Assembly (NCBI RefSeq): GCF_903969135.1
Contig: NZ_LR824569.1
Location: 3,803,001 to 3,867,000 of the forward strand
From: Chryseobacterium sp. JV274
GTDB lineage: Bacteria > Bacteroidota > Bacteroidia > Flavobacteriales > Weeksellaceae
Reading direction: 5' to 3'
Length of the DNA stretch: 64,000 bases
The notes under the pieces are model-generated. The model had not been told where the DNA came from and did no database searches. It worked only from the letters and a program-made list of their open reading frames with translations. The translations under genes and the position numbers were made by a program. Shown here one piece after another: positions 52,842 to 60,893 of this stretch; position 1 is the first letter of the stretch; every line of letters starts with the position of its first letter.

Positions 52842-54593
52842 ATGATGGAAAACAACAACCAATTCAACAGAAGAAGATTTCTTAAAAATTCACTATTAGC
52901 AGCCGGAGGAATTTTTATTGCTCCTTTGATTGAAAGCTGCAGCGACGATTTTACTGAAAATGGAAATGCTCCTGACGATCTTAAAAACGGAGGCTTTGAA
53001 TCCGGAGTAGCAAGCTTTGATCCAAGTGCAACAGGTATTATCATTTGGACAAGGTATTCTAAGGGAACTGATGCGGAAATTACATGGGAGATCAGTAAAA
53101 ACAGCAACTTTTCAGAAGTGGTAAGAAGAGGTCAGGCCAATGCAACAGTAGTCAATGACTTTACGGTAGCGGTGGATGTACAGAATATCTCTTCCAATAC
53201 CAAATATTACTACAGATTCTATAATATCAAAACGAAAGAAGTGAGTGTAACAGGGGAAACCCTTACTCTACCTTCGAAATCAGATGCTGTAAACGAAGTG
53301 AAAATGGCAGTGGTATCCTGTTCAAACTTTCCTGCAGGACTTTTCAATGTATATGGAGCGATTGCAAAGTCTGAAGCTGACGTAGTGGTACACCTTGGAG
53401 ATTACATCTACGAATATGCCCCGGGGCAATATGGAACAAATCCTTATACCAATCAGCTAGGAAGGGTTCATCAGCCGGCTAAGGAAATTCTTAACCTCAG
53501 TGATTACAGAGAACGATACAGGCAGTACAGAGGTGATAAAAATCTTCAGCTTCTTCACCAGAAGAAACCATTCATCTGTGTTTGGGACGATCACGAGTTT
53601 GCCAATGATACCTATAAAACAGGGGCAGAAAATCATCAGCCTAATGAAGGAGATTTTCAAGCAAGAAAAATGGCTGCTTTTCAGGCGTACAGCGAATATA
53701 TTCCTCTTAAAACCGGGAAAGATATGAGAATTTACAGAAGCTTCAATTTCGGAAATATCGTTTCCCTTTATATGATGGATACAAGGGTAATCGCAAGGGA
53801 TAAGCAGATGGAATATTCCGATTATCTTGATAGTACGGGGAATTTTAATCAGGTACAGTTTAAAACAGATTTCCTGAGTACCAGTAGAAAACTGATCGGA
53901 AGCGAACAGATGTCATGGCTGAGTTCCCAGATCAATGGAGATACTGCAAAATGGAAAGTACTTGGACAGCAGATTTTAATGACTAAAATGATGGTTCCGG
54001 CAGAACTTCTGATGTTACTGAATCAGATTTTGGCAGAAATAGCACAACACGGAAGCGCACAGCCGGCTACCATGCAGGCACTTCAGAATACGATCACTCA
54101 ATTAATTATTCTTAAGACAAGATACCAACAGCAGGATCCGACATTGACTCCTCAGGATATTGCCAGAATCACAACTACTTTACCCTATAATTTAGATGCC
54201 TGGGATGGATATTTCATGGAAAGAGAACAGCTGTATTCCGTTCTTGCAGGAAAAAATGTAGTGGTATTGGCAGGAGATACCCATAATGCATGGTTAGGAA
54301 AATTAACCGATGCTCAGGGAAAATTTATCGGAACCGAACTGGCTTGCAGCTCTGTTTCTTCTCCGGGATTAGAAGGATATCTGGGAATCACATCTGATCC
54401 TGCAAAAGCAATAGAACTGGCTCAGGCATTTTCATTACTGATTGATGATCTTGATTATGCCAATCTCTATAAAAGAGGGTATCTGCATGTGAAATTTACT
54501 ACCGGAAGTTCCGTGGCAGAATGGAGATTTGTAGATAACGTCATTTCCGATACGTACAATACAACGACAGAAAAAACATATACAATCTCATAG
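52842..54593 (+). CDS. PhoD-type alkaline phosphatase, Tat-exported
   Basis: A 583-aa phosphatase/phosphodiesterase of the PhoD family. The Tat signal is NRRRFLKNSLLAAGGIFIAPL followed by a lipobox-like IESCSDD. An N-terminal Fn3-like domain (~55-145) precedes the catalytic domain with VSCSNFPAG, VVHLGDYIYEY, CVWDDHEFANDTYKTGAENH and VLAGDTHNAWLG, the metal-binding residues of PhoD. Likely a periplasmic or outer-membrane enzyme that scavenges phosphate. The 221-bp region upstream has a TAAACATTTGTTTA palindrome but no clear promoter. Confidence 0.92.
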   Translation: MMENNNQFNRRRFLKNSLLAAGGIFIAPLIESCSDDFTENGNAPDDLKNGGFESGVASFDPSATGIIIWTRYSKGTDAEITWEISKNSNFSEVVRRGQANATVVNDFTVAVDVQNISSNTKYYYRFYNIKTKEVSVTGETLTLPSKSDAVNEVKMAVVSCSNFPAGLFNVYGAIAKSEADVVVHLGDYIYEYAPGQYGTNPYTNQLGRVHQPAKEILNLSDYRERYRQYRGDKNLQLLHQKKPFICVWDDHEFANDTYKTGAENHQPNEGDFQARKMAAFQAYSEYIPLKTGKDMRIYRSFNFGNIVSLYMMDTRVIARDKQMEYSDYLDSTGNFNQVQFKTDFLSTSRKLIGSEQMSWLSSQINGDTAKWKVLGQQILMTKMMVPAELLMLLNQILAEIAQHGSAQPATMQALQNTITQLIILKTRYQQQDPTLTPQDIARITTTLPYNLDAWDGYFMEREQLYSVLAGKNVVVLAGDTHNAWLGKLTDAQGKFIGTELACSSVSSPGLEGYLGITSDPAKAIELAQAFSLLIDDLDYANLYKRGYLHVKFTTGSSVAEWRFVDNVISDTYNTTTEKTYTIS

Positions 54594-54630
54594 TTTCAAT
54601 TTAATTATATCTTATTTTCAATTTGGTAGA

Positions 54631-54663
54631 AAGAGTCACGGTGTGCCACCGTGGCTCTTTTAT
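54631..54663 (+). terminator. Rho-independent terminator after phoD-like gene
   Basis: AAGAGTCACGGTG / CACCGTGGCTCTT, a 13-bp stem with one G-T pair and a 3-nt loop, followed by TTTATATT. Confidence 0.88.
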
Positions 54664-54692
54664 ATTATTAACTTTTTTCGTATCTTGAACAG

Positions 54693-55409
54693 ATGCAAGA
54701 GGATGTAAGAAAAGATTTTTTGCCGTTAGTCTCTAAGCCATGGTGGTTCATGACCTGGTTAACCAGAACATTGGCTGTACTTTTATTATTGGTGATGTTT
54801 TTAGTGTTATTAGTATTACCGGTTATTATTTGTAAAAATATTGTAATGCTTGTTATAGTATCAATATTGTACTATCCGGCCTTAGGTTTTGGTTTATATC
54901 GTTTTATTCTTTATCAGAAGACGGTCACAAAAAGAGTAGTTAAAAGGATTGTGGTTGATGATAAAGGAGTTCATTATGAAAGAAAAAATGGAACGACAGA
55001 TCATATTCTTTACCATAATCTGGAAAAATATCACCTTGCCGATGAATATGATGTAGATCTTAGCCCCCGAAATAAAATCTATGTATTAAAAGTAAAACAC
55101 AATGGCTCTGTAACAGAGGTAGATTTTGATGGAGTGGATGCAGGTTACAGCTGCTATATTGTAAATCTCAGAGCTTTGCGGAGAAGATATATTCAGGGAA
55201 TCATTTATTTCAGACCAGACCTGCGCATCAATCCTTCTGTTTATACTGCATATAATATCAATCCAGTAGATTTTACATTCGATAAAAAAAAGTATGGGAC
55301 AGCGTTTGCGAAGACTTTAGCTGTATTGATCCTGTTAGGTTCAATATTGGGATGTATTATGCTGGGACTGGTTAAATGGCTTTCTAAAGATCAGATTTAT
55401 TTACACTAA
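54693..55409 (+). CDS. Membrane protein of unknown family
   Basis: A 238-aa protein with two adjacent transmembrane helices near residues 27-48 and 51-72, a soluble region ~75-205 containing IVVDDKGVHYERKNGTTDHI and DYVDLS-like beta strands, and a last helix ~210-230. The layout resembles PH-like membrane proteins but no family is certain. It precedes the antiporter by 133 bp without an obvious link. Confidence 0.65.
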   Translation: MQEDVRKDFLPLVSKPWWFMTWLTRTLAVLLLLVMFLVLLVLPVIICKNIVMLVIVSILYYPALGFGLYRFILYQKTVTKRVVKRIVVDDKGVHYERKNGTTDHILYHNLEKYHLADEYDVDLSPRNKIYVLKVKHNGSVTEVDFDGVDAGYSCYIVNLRALRRRYIQGIIYFRPDLRINPSVYTAYNINPVDFTFDKKKYGTAFAKTLAVLILLGSILGCIMLGLVKWLSKDQIYLH

Positions 55410-55542
55410 GAATCATCCGGTAAGAATTTTACAGCCGATTAAATTTATTTTCACTTCTCAAAATCTTATGCTTATATTTATTTTTCTTTTAAATTTTGTT
55501 ATTCGATAACAGAGACTTGATTTAAAATTAATTGAAAAAGCA

Positions 55543-57123
55543 ATGGTGGAAAATTTTATTTATTATTTAGGATTGGTCCTTGTCATTATCGGGGCCATTA
55601 TGCTGGCCAATCGATTGAAAGTAGCCTATCCTATCATACTGGTTATTGCCGGACTTCTTATTAGTTTTATCCCTGGATTGCCGGTGTTAAAAATAGATCC
55701 TGAACTGATTTTTATTATTTTCCTGCCTCCGCTTTTATACGAAGCAGCCTTTGCCGTATCCTGGAAGGAAATATGGAAAATGAGGCGGATCATTACCAGT
55801 TTTGCATTCATTGTAGTTTTCCTTACAGCAATCACTGTTGCTTTTGTAGCGAACTCATATATTCCCGGCTTTTCACTGGCATTAGGTTTTGTGTTGGGTG
55901 GAATAGTATCACCACCGGATGCGGTAAGTGCCGGAGCCATTTTAAAATTTGTAAAAGTTCCTAAAAATCTATCTACTGTTCTCGAGGGTGAAAGTTTGTT
56001 CAATGATGCCTCCTCACTAATCATCTTCAGGTTTGCAATGTTGGCGGTGGCTACAGGGCAGTTTATATGGCAGGATGCAGCCATTAGCTTTGGATGGATG
56101 GTTTTCGGAGGGTTGGGAATAGGAGTTGTATTGGCTTTTGTATTTCTTGAAATTGAAAAGATATTCCCTACTGATGTCAATATGGATGCTATACTAAGTC
56201 TGGTTGCTCCCTATGTGATGTACATTGCTGCAGAAGAAGTTCACTCTTCAGGAGTACTTGCAGTAGTAAGTGGTGGATTATTTCTTTCCGTAAGAAGACA
56301 TGAGATTTTCAGAACTTCACAATCCAGATTAAGAGGTTCCAATGTCTGGGAAAGTTTTGTATTTCTGATCAACGGAATTGTATTCTTACTCATAGGACTG
56401 GATCTGCCGGAAATTATGGTAGGTTTAAGCAAAGAAGGAATAAGTCTGTCTGATGCTGTCGGTTACGGATTGTTGATTACAGCGGTACTGATTATTGTGC
56501 GTTTGCTTTCTTCTTTTGGTGCCGTTTTCGTAACATTGATTATGAAGAATTTTATTAATGTAGCCGATAGAAACCCCGGAATGAAAGCTCCATTATTGAT
56601 GGGCTGGACGGGAATGCGCGGGGTAGTTTCTCTTGCAGCAGCGTTATCTATTCCTGTAGTGATGGAAAACGGACAGCCTTTCCCACATCGTGATCTTATT
56701 CTCTTCATTACTTTCATTGTAATTCTTGCCACTTTGATTATCCAGGGACTTACCTTACCTGCTTTAATCAAAAAACTCAATTTATCTGATGCCGGAGGAG
56801 GATATTTGTCTGAGGAAGAATCTGAACATTTCTTAAGAAGAGAAATGCGCAAGGTAGCCTTCAGGTATCTGGATGAAAATTATAAAGAAAGAAGAAGCGA
56901 AAATGAATATTTTAGCAAACTGATGGACCGCTGGGAACAGGAAGATAAAGAAGACTCTATTCATAAGCTATCTGAAGAAGCGAAAGCCATTTATTTTGAA
57001 ACCCTTGAACAGCAAAGAATCTGGCTTCGGGAAGAAAACAGACGCAACCCGAATATTGACGAAGAATATATAAGACATTATCTAACAAGACTGGACCTTG
57101 AAGAAGAAAGGCTCAGAATGTAA
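55543..57123 (+). CDS. CPA1-family Na+/H+ antiporter
   Basis: A 526-aa inner-membrane cation/proton antiporter with ~12 helices up to residue ~410 and a cytoplasmic tail (~415-526) rich in charged residues (EEESEHFLRREMRKVAFRYL). Hallmarks are FLPPLLYEAAF, GGIVSPPDAVSAGAIL, LEGESLFNDASSLI (the ND ion-binding pair) and GWTGMRGVVSLAAAL. Role: pH and sodium balance. Followed 11 bp later by the MBL hydrolase gene, probably one transcript. Confidence 0.92.
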   Translation: MVENFIYYLGLVLVIIGAIMLANRLKVAYPIILVIAGLLISFIPGLPVLKIDPELIFIIFLPPLLYEAAFAVSWKEIWKMRRIITSFAFIVVFLTAITVAFVANSYIPGFSLALGFVLGGIVSPPDAVSAGAILKFVKVPKNLSTVLEGESLFNDASSLIIFRFAMLAVATGQFIWQDAAISFGWMVFGGLGIGVVLAFVFLEIEKIFPTDVNMDAILSLVAPYVMYIAAEEVHSSGVLAVVSGGLFLSVRRHEIFRTSQSRLRGSNVWESFVFLINGIVFLLIGLDLPEIMVGLSKEGISLSDAVGYGLLITAVLIIVRLLSSFGAVFVTLIMKNFINVADRNPGMKAPLLMGWTGMRGVVSLAAALSIPVVMENGQPFPHRDLILFITFIVILATLIIQGLTLPALIKKLNLSDAGGGYLSEEESEHFLRREMRKVAFRYLDENYKERRSENEYFSKLMDRWEQEDKEDSIHKLSEEAKAIYFETLEQQRIWLREENRRNPNIDEEYIRHYLTRLDLEEERLRM

Positions 57124-57134
57124 AAAATAAGGGA

Positions 57135-58181
57135 ATGAATTTAAAAAAGCAGCTCGGGCAGTTTCCCGATGAAAAAAGAAAAGAATATTTCAATACACTT
57201 CCCAATTATCTTAATGGGAGGTTTCAGAATATATTGACAACACCTTCCTTATTAGAAGGAGAAAGCATGACCAAAGTACTTTTCCACACCCTATGTAAAG
57301 TGGAAAATACTTCACCCAAAACTGCACTTCCATTTGTAGTAACGGATCTAGAGAACCTTCAACCCGAAGAAAATGTTTTGATATGGTTCGGGCACAGTTC
57401 CTATTTCATACAGGTAGATGGTAAAAAATTTCTGATAGATCCCGTTTTCAGTGGAAATGCTTCCCCAATGCCGGGTTCCATAAAAGCTTTTCAGGGAGCT
57501 GATTATTACAAGCCGGAACATATGCCGGATATTGACTTTCTGCTTATTTCCCATGACCATTGGGATCATCTCGATTATACAACCGTTCAGGATTTAAAGA
57601 ATAAAGTAGGAAAAGTCATTTGTGGTTTGGGTACGGGTCAGCATTTTGAATACTGGGGCTGGAGTTTTGACAAAATCATCGAAAAAAACTGGTGGGAAAG
57701 CATAGACATTGCAGAAGGTTTTAGAATCACGCTCACTCCGGCAAGACACTTTTCCGGAAGATTGCTGAACCGTAATATTTCACTCTGGACTTCTTTTGTT
57801 TTAAAAACACCTACGAAAAAATTGTTTTTGGGTGGTGACAGCGGTTATGGAAATCATTTTACAGAAATTGGAGACAAATACGGACCGTTTGATCTGGCCA
57901 TCATGGAAAACGGACAGTACAACGAAAAATGGCCATATATTCACACGTTGCCGGATCAGCTTATCACAGAAATTAAAGAATTGAAAGCTAAAAACTTCAT
58001 TCCTGTCCATAATTCCAAATTTAAGCTGGCACAGCACATTTGGTATGAACCTTTGGAACTGGCCTCAAAACATGCAGAAGAAAACAATATACCGATTACA
58101 CTTCCTATGATCGGAGAAAAAGTAAATTTAGATCAGTTGGGAACAATCTCCTGGAAAAAATGGTGGGAAGATTATATGTAA
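57135..58181 (+). CDS. MBL-fold metallo-hydrolase, NAPE-PLD/UlaG-like
   Basis: A 348-aa metallo-beta-lactamase-fold protein. The core has IWFGHSSYFIQVDGKKFLIDPVF, the zinc motif LISHDHWDHLDY (HxHxDH), a later His in PARHFSGR, LGGDSGYGNHF and a final VHNSKF. This order matches the NAPE-phospholipase-D-like subgroup. Substrate unknown. Cytoplasmic by lack of a signal. The start ATG has a good GGGA ribosome site. Confidence 0.9.
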   Translation: MNLKKQLGQFPDEKRKEYFNTLPNYLNGRFQNILTTPSLLEGESMTKVLFHTLCKVENTSPKTALPFVVTDLENLQPEENVLIWFGHSSYFIQVDGKKFLIDPVFSGNASPMPGSIKAFQGADYYKPEHMPDIDFLLISHDHWDHLDYTTVQDLKNKVGKVICGLGTGQHFEYWGWSFDKIIEKNWWESIDIAEGFRITLTPARHFSGRLLNRNISLWTSFVLKTPTKKLFLGGDSGYGNHFTEIGDKYGPFDLAIMENGQYNEKWPYIHTLPDQLITEIKELKAKNFIPVHNSKFKLAQHIWYEPLELASKHAEENNIPITLPMIGEKVNLDQLGTISWKKWWEDYM

Positions 58182-58203
58182 TATTCTTTCTCATTTTAAA
58201 ATA

Positions 58204-58236
58204 AGAAACCTGCCCATTACTGAGCAGGTTTCTTCC
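58204..58236 (+). terminator. Rho-independent terminator
   Basis: AGAAACCTGC / GCAGGTTTCT stem, 10-nt loop, T-rich tail. Also faces the convergent DUF4822 gene. Confidence 0.85.
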
Positions 58237-58257
58237 TTCTTATCAAAAAAATAATCA

Positions 58258-59097
58258 CTACAAAGGCTCCTTATGGTTGACCTTAGTATGAATAATATCG
58301 TAAAATACAGATGGATTAGCTACATCTGGGGTAATTCTGTACGTAAATGTAGTTTCATTCAGAAGCAGAATATCCACAACACGTGTAAAAGTAGGCGTGG
58401 TAAGCGTTCTCTTCTTCCCATCCGGAGAAATAGACCATGTACCTTCAGATCTCAATACATCATTTAATCCGAAAATTTTAAAAGTTCCGTTAGCTTTGAA
58501 GTAAGAATATCCTACATATCCGGCAACACTGGCATCATTTAATGCAACATTATTTCCGCTTTTATCCTTAGCACCAGTCGTTTCCCATGGCGTGGAAGCT
58601 AATGTAAGCTGTCCATTAGTTGGTTCTGCATGAGAAGTTCTCGTATGGATGATGTCATAATATACAGACGGATCGCTGGAGTTAGGACGGATTCTGTACG
58701 TAAATTCATTTCTGTTTAAAACAAGAATTTCAACATCACGGGTGAAAATAGTCGTCCCATCCGGGTTCAATGCGGCAATAGTTCTTGTTTTTCCCTGTGC
58801 ATCTACAGACCATGTTCCCATTGATCTCAGCACATCCGTAAGATTGTAAATAGCAAACTTTCCGTCTGTTTTGAAATAAGCAAAACCTACATATCCGGCA
58901 ACACTGGCGTCTGTAAGTGCTACACTATTTCCACTTTTATCCTTAGCTCCGGTAGTTTCCCATGGAGTAGATGATAGTACCTGTGAGGGAGTCTGCTGTT
59001 CAATAATAATCTCATTATCATCACTTGAACATGCAGTGAAAGATGCTGATAACAGCACAGCTGCAGACAGATAACATAATTTTTTCAGTGTATTCAT
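58258..59097 (-). CDS. Lipoprotein with two tandem DUF4822 domains
   Basis: A 279-aa lipoprotein (signal LLSASFTACSSDD, Cys 23). Two homologous repeats follow, ~45-160 and ~165-279. Each starts STPWETTGAKDKSGN, has DASVAGYVG, a F/Y-YFK segment, LNDVLRS/LTDVLRS-GTWS, a TFTYRI strand and ends Y/FYDIIHTK/R. The repeats are closely similar, so the duplication is recent or constrained. Function unknown, likely on the outer membrane. Confidence 0.85.
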   Translation of the reverse strand: MNTLKKLCYLSAAVLLSASFTACSSDDNEIIIEQQTPSQVLSSTPWETTGAKDKSGNSVALTDASVAGYVGFAYFKTDGKFAIYNLTDVLRSMGTWSVDAQGKTRTIAALNPDGTTIFTRDVEILVLNRNEFTYRIRPNSSDPSVYYDIIHTRTSHAEPTNGQLTLASTPWETTGAKDKSGNNVALNDASVAGYVGYSYFKANGTFKIFGLNDVLRSEGTWSISPDGKKRTLTTPTFTRVVDILLLNETTFTYRITPDVANPSVFYDIIHTKVNHKEPL

Positions 59098-59281
59098 AAG
59101 GGTATTTTTTAAGTCTTTGCAAACTTATTCCTAATGAATATCAAAACTTTGTACAAAATATCTCTTTTGTTGTAGAAAACATAACAGATCAGGAAATAGA
59201 ATGAAAGAAAGTGGTATTCACATGTATTTCTATTTAATAATCTCCATATTGATGTCAAAATAGGACTTTTGAATCGGCATA

Positions 59282-59335
59282 ATTCCCCTCTTTTGGAGGG
59301 GTGGCGAAAATTCAAAGAATTTTGACGGGGTGGTT
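59282..59335 (-). repeat. REP-like palindromic dispersed repeat, copy 2
   Basis: Reverse-orientation copy of the element at 6054-6105. Read on the minus strand it runs AACCACCCCGTCAAAA, spacer, TTTTCGCCACCCCTCC, then GGAGGGG hairpin arms with an AAAAGA loop. The 302-bp gap 59098-59399 holds nothing else recognised; an open frame over it is a by-product of the repeat. Confidence 0.75.
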
Positions 59336-59399
59336 TTAATATCCCGAATAAAAATATATTTCTTACCATAAAAATTCATCAAAAATTCTATTTTTGAGT

Positions 59400-60113
59400 A
59401 TGAGTAACAGAAACCGCGGAAAAAATACGGGTGATGATCCCCTGTTCGGTTCAGAGAAGCAGATCAGTAAACTAAAATTGGCTGTTGAGGATATGCGGTA
59501 TCTTCTCACCAGAGAGTACCCGGAAAAAGCAGCTTCTGAACTGGTTGGAAACAGATATAGATTGAAAACCCGTCAGATACAAGCTTTGCGGGGAGCTTCA
59601 GCATCAGATTTACAACTTTACAACAGAAGGTTGAAACACGTGGAAGCTTTAGATTTAAAAGGAAAAACGGTTTACCTTGACGGTTTTAATGTCCTGATCC
59701 TGCTGGAAAGTCTGCTTTCCGAAGCTTATATTTTCGAAGGACTGGATGGCTGCATCCGTGATCTTTCCGGTGTTCATGGAACCTATAAAAGAGTTAATCA
59801 AACCCAGAGAGCAGTGGAATTGGTGGCTGCTTTTCACCAAAAAAATAAGATTCAGAAACTGGTATGGATTTTTGACAAACCGGTTTCTAACAGCGGAAGA
59901 ATAAAACAGATTATTCTTGAATTTGCAGAACAGCATCAGCTCAATTGGGAGGGTGATCTGCAGTACAATCCCGATAAATTCCTGGCGGAAAGTTCAGAAA
60001 TCGTTATTTCTTCAGATGCCTGGATTCTGGATCACTGTAAAGAATGGTTTAATTTGATTGGATATTTGATCACAGAAGAAAGCCTTTCTGTTAATCTCAT
60101 CAAAACGAAGTAA
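59400..60113 (+). CDS. DUF434 / DUF5616 family protein
   Basis: 237 aa from the ATG at 59400; a TTG six bases upstream adds two residues. The N-terminal DUF434 region has QISKLKLAVEDMRYLLTREYP and VGNRYRLKTRQIQALRGASAS. The C-terminal part has VYLDGFNVLILLESLL and FEGLDGCIRDLSGVHGTYKR, then VWIFDKPVSNSGRIK and VISSDAWILDHC. The spaced Asp residues resemble a PIN/NYN-like nuclease fold, which is inference. The family's function is not established. It is 2 bp before the next gene, so an operon. Confidence 0.82.
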   Translation: MSNRNRGKNTGDDPLFGSEKQISKLKLAVEDMRYLLTREYPEKAASELVGNRYRLKTRQIQALRGASASDLQLYNRRLKHVEALDLKGKTVYLDGFNVLILLESLLSEAYIFEGLDGCIRDLSGVHGTYKRVNQTQRAVELVAAFHQKNKIQKLVWIFDKPVSNSGRIKQIILEFAEQHQLNWEGDLQYNPDKFLAESSEIVISSDAWILDHCKEWFNLIGYLITEESLSVNLIKTK

Positions 60114-60115
60114 AT

Positions 60116-60766
60116 ATGAATCTGTTTCAACCTTATATTTCTCTGTTTTCAGAAACATGGAAAAGCAAGTATAAAGCTATTTTAGCAGAAGAACATCTGG
60201 AAACTCTGGAGAAAAATATTCATAAGTTTAAGGAAAATATTTTAGAACTTCACCTGCCTTATTTTAATGAAGAAATAATCATTAACAGAAAAGAAAGCTT
60301 TGAAAAATTCATTGATATTCTTGAAAGTAATGATGCAGATGAGGTGAAAACAAAACTTCTGGAAGCAATTTCGTTTGAACATTGGCTGAATATTTTAGGC
60401 CAAAGATTAACCTCCGCAAGCATCCGCGATGAAAGTGCGATCCCATCTTTAAATACAATACTGATCAATGCTTGTCAGGAACCTTTCAATAGTGAAATTA
60501 CCATTGCACAGAGAGCCTGGGAAAAACATATCGGAAGAATGGATGATGATTTCTGGGGCGAAATCAAAGGAAGCAATCAGCAGAAACAGGAGAAAGTAAT
60601 GACGAAAATTCATGATATCCTTGACAACAGAACCTGGTGGAATGTTTTTTTTCATTACAAACATAAACTGGTTTTTGAAATCAGGGAAAAAGAAGGCCAC
60701 GGCATCCGTTGGAGTCATGGAGGAACAAAATTAATTGGGTTTCTCGAAAAATTTATCAACGAATAA
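60116..60766 (+). CDS. Unknown 216-aa protein in operon with the DUF434 gene
   Basis: No family recognised. It appears all-helical: SETWKSKYKAILAEEHLETLEKN, a Glu-rich middle, TKLLEAISFEHWLNILGQRL, and a C-terminal half with RAWEKHIGRMDDDFWGEIKG and the distinct DNRTWWNVFFHYKHKLVFEIREKEGHGIRWSHGGTKLIGFL stretch, notable for its Trp/His content. The ATG follows the DUF434 stop by 2 bp, so the two are co-translated and may act together. Confidence 0.7.
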   Translation: MNLFQPYISLFSETWKSKYKAILAEEHLETLEKNIHKFKENILELHLPYFNEEIIINRKESFEKFIDILESNDADEVKTKLLEAISFEHWLNILGQRLTSASIRDESAIPSLNTILINACQEPFNSEITIAQRAWEKHIGRMDDDFWGEIKGSNQQKQEKVMTKIHDILDNRTWWNVFFHYKHKLVFEIREKEGHGIRWSHGGTKLIGFLEKFINE

Positions 60767-60778
60767 ATACAACATAAA

Positions 60779-60805
60779 CATCTGTGTCATCTGCGAAATC
60801 TGTGG
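60779..60805 (+). repeat. Imperfect 9-bp tandem repeat (xATCTGYGx)
   Basis: CATCTGTGT, CATCTGCGA and AATCTGTGG lie head to tail. The same kind of sequence is common between genes in Bacteroidota. It ends the DUF434 operon. Confidence 0.55.
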
Positions 60806-60866
60806 AAAAATAAAAACTATTTTTCATCCTCTTTTAACTGCGTAAAAACATTGCGCATTATACTTC

Positions 60867-60874
60867 TAGTTTTG
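60867..60874 (+). promoter_or_regulatory. -7 promoter element of the zinc-ribbon SDR gene
   Basis: TAGTTTTG fits TAnnTTTG, 20 bp before the ATG at 60894. The SDR and the tRNA-like elements after it may share this promoter; none is visible directly before those elements. Confidence 0.5.
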
Positions 60875-60893
60875 CAGATATAAAACGGAAGCT

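Noticed and set aside
59109-59369. Open frame of 86 codons on the minus strand
   Set aside because: It runs through the REP-like repeat copy 2 and has no domain, signal or promoter; a repeat by-product.
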